Shown here one piece after another: positions 40,830-42,170 of a DNA stretch of 42,170 bases. Positions within the stretch are counted from its first letter, which is position 1; each line of letters opens with the position of its first letter. The notes below the pieces were generated by a model. That model saw only the letters and a program-made list of their open reading frames with translations, was not told where the DNA came from and did no database searches. Origin of the DNA: Burkholderiales bacterium (GTDB lineage: Bacteria > Pseudomonadota > Gammaproteobacteria > Burkholderiales > Burkholderiaceae_C); assembly GCA_947372465.1 (NCBI GenBank), contig CANBTT010000023.1, forward strand, positions 1-42,170, given 5' to 3'. Position numbers and translations under genes: made by a program.

Positions 40830-40853
40830 TGAAAGCAAAGGGGCTTTCATTTT
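40830..40853 (+). terminator. Small hairpin with T-run, no gene in front
   Basis: TGAAAGC (40830-40836) pairs with GCTTTCA (40843-40849) around six bases, followed by TTTT. It stands 35 bases before the next gene and has no plus-strand gene upstream within 1.3 kb, so it could end a short unseen RNA or be chance. Confidence 0.3.
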
Positions 40854-40888
40854 AACCAGCACATCCAAGACACTCATTTTAGCCACTG

Positions 40889-41428
40889 ATGAAAAAGATT
40901 GAAGCCAGCACCAAAAATAGACATGTTTTTGTAATGGTTCTCTTCATGGTCCTGGCGGCGGTCATCTTTGAGCATTTAGCTTGGAAAAGAACTGAAAACG
41001 GCTCGCTTTTGGTGGTCGATGAGAAAGAGTTTGATGTTCTGGGTGAACTGTCTGAAAAGTGGAACAGCTTGACCACATCCTGCACAAAAGTCGTCCAACT
41101 CGAGCCAGAGAATGGGATTTACAAATTCGCTGTAGAAAAAATCAAAGCCTATAGCCCTCCTCAGTCGAGAATGACGCATGTCGCAAGTGCTTGGACTTTA
41201 GATCCATGGATCTTGGTTGAGCTTGAATTCGATGACTTGCTTCCTGCGGTCGTGCTCCTTAAAAGAACAGATCAAAGCATCTCGATTGTCGAGCATGCGG
41301 TGTGGAGTGGCTATACTTTGCCCTGGAAGGCAGCGCCCTTTATTCGAGCGTACATCACGAGCAAAGCGCCAGAGATGCCCCAAGAGTTGATCAACTGCTT
41401 TCAACCGCACGCGGCCTCCTTTCAATGA
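40889..41428 (+). CDS. Hypothetical membrane-anchored protein
   Basis: 179 residues. One N-terminal membrane span (VFVMVLFMVLAAVIFEHLAW) follows a short basic start, so the rest should lie outside the cytoplasm. The outer part has two cysteines (TTSCTKVV and LINCFQPH) that might pair. I recognise no family. It is followed 26 bases later by the HNH gene on the same strand. Confidence 0.7.
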   Translation: MKKIEASTKNRHVFVMVLFMVLAAVIFEHLAWKRTENGSLLVVDEKEFDVLGELSEKWNSLTTSCTKVVQLEPENGIYKFAVEKIKAYSPPQSRMTHVASAWTLDPWILVELEFDDLLPAVVLLKRTDQSISIVEHAVWSGYTLPWKAAPFIRAYITSKAPEMPQELINCFQPHAASFQ

Positions 41429-41454
41429 TTCGATACAAGTAGAGGGCCATTCCA

Positions 41455-41805
41455 TTGGGAAAAATCAAAAGAAAAGCCCTCTTGGCCATCCCACTTGCAG
41501 CAGACAAGCCCCCCCACGTTTGCCCCGTGTGCGACAGGATCATTCCTCGTCAACATTTGGAGGCCCATCACCTGATCCCTAAGTCCAAGGGTGGGAAAGT
41601 GACCGCATTTCTGCACAGCGTTTGCCACAAACAAATCCATGCCATGCTCTCAGAGACCGAGCTTGCCAATCACTTCAACACCATTGAATCTTTAAAAGCT
41701 CACGAAGGTCTTGCAAAATTCATCGCTTGGATCAAAACCAAACCCATTGATTTCAAGGAACGCGTCAGAAAGAGCAAACAATTGAAGTCCAGTGCTCAAT
41801 GGTGA
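41455..41805 (+). CDS. HNH family nuclease-like protein
   Basis: 116 residues. CPVC near residue 23, then AHHLIPKSKGG and CHKQIHAML form an HNH-type zinc and metal site, followed by YNTIE-like FNTIESLKAHEGLAKFIAWIKTKP, a tail typical of a family of small stand-alone HNH proteins. Start TTG 41455 has AGAGGG eight bases upstream; no better ATG gives the complete zinc site. Targets are unknown; it need not be a restriction enzyme. Confidence 0.8.
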   Translation: MGKIKRKALLAIPLAADKPPHVCPVCDRIIPRQHLEAHHLIPKSKGGKVTAFLHSVCHKQIHAMLSETELANHFNTIESLKAHEGLAKFIAWIKTKPIDFKERVRKSKQLKSSAQW

Positions 41806-42170
41806 ATTTCTGAATAGCACTCACACCTTGAGGATTGTCTGACATGGGGTAAGTTCTATTCGTTTATGAAAAATACTGTTCATGTGCCGAAGAAGAAAGA
41901 AGCAAAGAAACATTCTCATAAACAGTCAATGAGCGGGAATAGGCAAAAGCGCCCAAAAAATCTCCAATTCAGCTGGAGTCGCACAGGAAACCAGTGAAGA
42001 AATTAACTGATTTTTAAATTCAAAAAAATTCACGTGATTTCTTGAAACAATTTTTTCTTTAGTTCGGGGGCTGATGTTTGATTTGAAAACCAAATATCAA
42101 AAAAACTTCTTGAAAATTCAAGATCATTGATTTCCCCCAAAAAGCTATTTTGATGAAAAAATTTAGCCCC
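41806..42170. other. AT-rich end of the window without a clear gene
   Basis: About 365 bases, visibly richer in A and T than the rest, particularly after 42000. It holds the possible 43-codon frame above and a short inverted repeat (TCTTGAA-AA-TTCAAGA, 42108-42123). I see no tRNA, insertion sequence or attachment site. Confidence 0.5.
41866..41997 (+). CDS. Possible small basic protein
   Basis: An open frame of 43 codons rich in Lys, Arg and Gln (start MKNTVHVPKKKEAKKHS). There is no clear ribosome site and I recognise no family. Reported only because it is the sole reading frame of note in the AT-rich end of the window. Confidence 0.25.
   Translation: MKNTVHVPKKKEAKKHSHKQSMSGNRQKRPKNLQFSWSRTGNQ

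Noticed and set aside
40807-40902. 31-codon frame overlapping the start of the hypothetical membrane protein
   Set aside because: Contains the hairpin with T-run and overlaps the next start; no support as a gene.

Overview
The window looks like chromosomal DNA of a betaproteobacterium, most likely of the order Burkholderiales. This rests on gene content and order: a bifunctional-type MnmC, a cysI-DUF934-cysH-cysD-cysN sulfate assimilation cluster without cysJ or cysC, a thiD / thiO-thiS-thiG-thiE cluster, a FimV-type LysM protein, and a light/DNA-repair neighbourhood (DUF2256, FeS photolyase, SOUL, SDR, TIGR03643). Base composition is moderate, and most start codons lack a strong Shine-Dalgarno sequence. 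I see no rRNA, tRNA, CRISPR array, transposase or phage gene. The genus cannot be fixed from this sequence alone.

Layout. 1-1.5 kb: 3' part of mnmC. 1.6-8.0 kb: sulfur block, a TauE/SafE permease, sulfite reductase, DUF934, APS reductase and both ATP sulfurylase subunits. 8.0-9.8 kb: seven-iron ferredoxin and a ferredoxin-NADP reductase, plausible electron donors for the CysJ-less sulfite reductase. 9.85-14.4 kb: thiamine synthesis, thiD on the minus strand and thiO-S-G-E on the plus strand; ThiE carries a long N-terminal extension I cannot identify. 14.5-18.7 kb: a beta-barrel protein, then on the minus strand a rare-looking single-chain fusion of a 3-hydroxyacid-type dehydrogenase with a class III aminotransferase, and a methyltransferase. 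19.2-21.8 kb: FimV and a J-like protein without an HPD motif. 21.85-22.3 kb: noncoding, with a candidate structured small RNA or leader ending in an intrinsic terminator just before a Gld-type ABC transporter operon (22.3-25.7 kb).

25.8-30.7 kb holds a four-gene plus-strand unit: a DUF2946 protein, a TonB-dependent receptor, an exported Asp-box beta-propeller with a Cys-Glu-Cys-Cys motif, and an exported TlpA-type thiol oxidoreductase. I read it as a metal uptake and handling unit, probably copper; this is inference. 30.7-34.3 kb: an MFS transporter divergent from a SulP anion transporter fused to STAS and a CAP-type domain. 34.4-37.0 kb: an exported dienelactone-hydrolase-like enzyme, an outer membrane barrel and a VOC protein.

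37.0-40.7 kb is a light/redox island. A perfect 32-bp palindrome containing a consensus -35 hexamer lies just upstream of a tightly overlapping DUF2256-photolyase-SOUL operon. The photolyase has the four iron-sulfur cysteines with the spacing known from Agrobacterium PhrB. A short-chain dehydrogenase and a TIGR03643 protein follow on the opposite strand. The window ends with a small membrane-anchored protein, an HNH protein and about 365 bp of AT-rich DNA. The best candidates for something new are the palindrome-controlled photolyase operon, the Cys-motif propeller/TonB/TlpA unit, the dehydrogenase-aminotransferase fusion and the RNA element before the Gld-type transporter.
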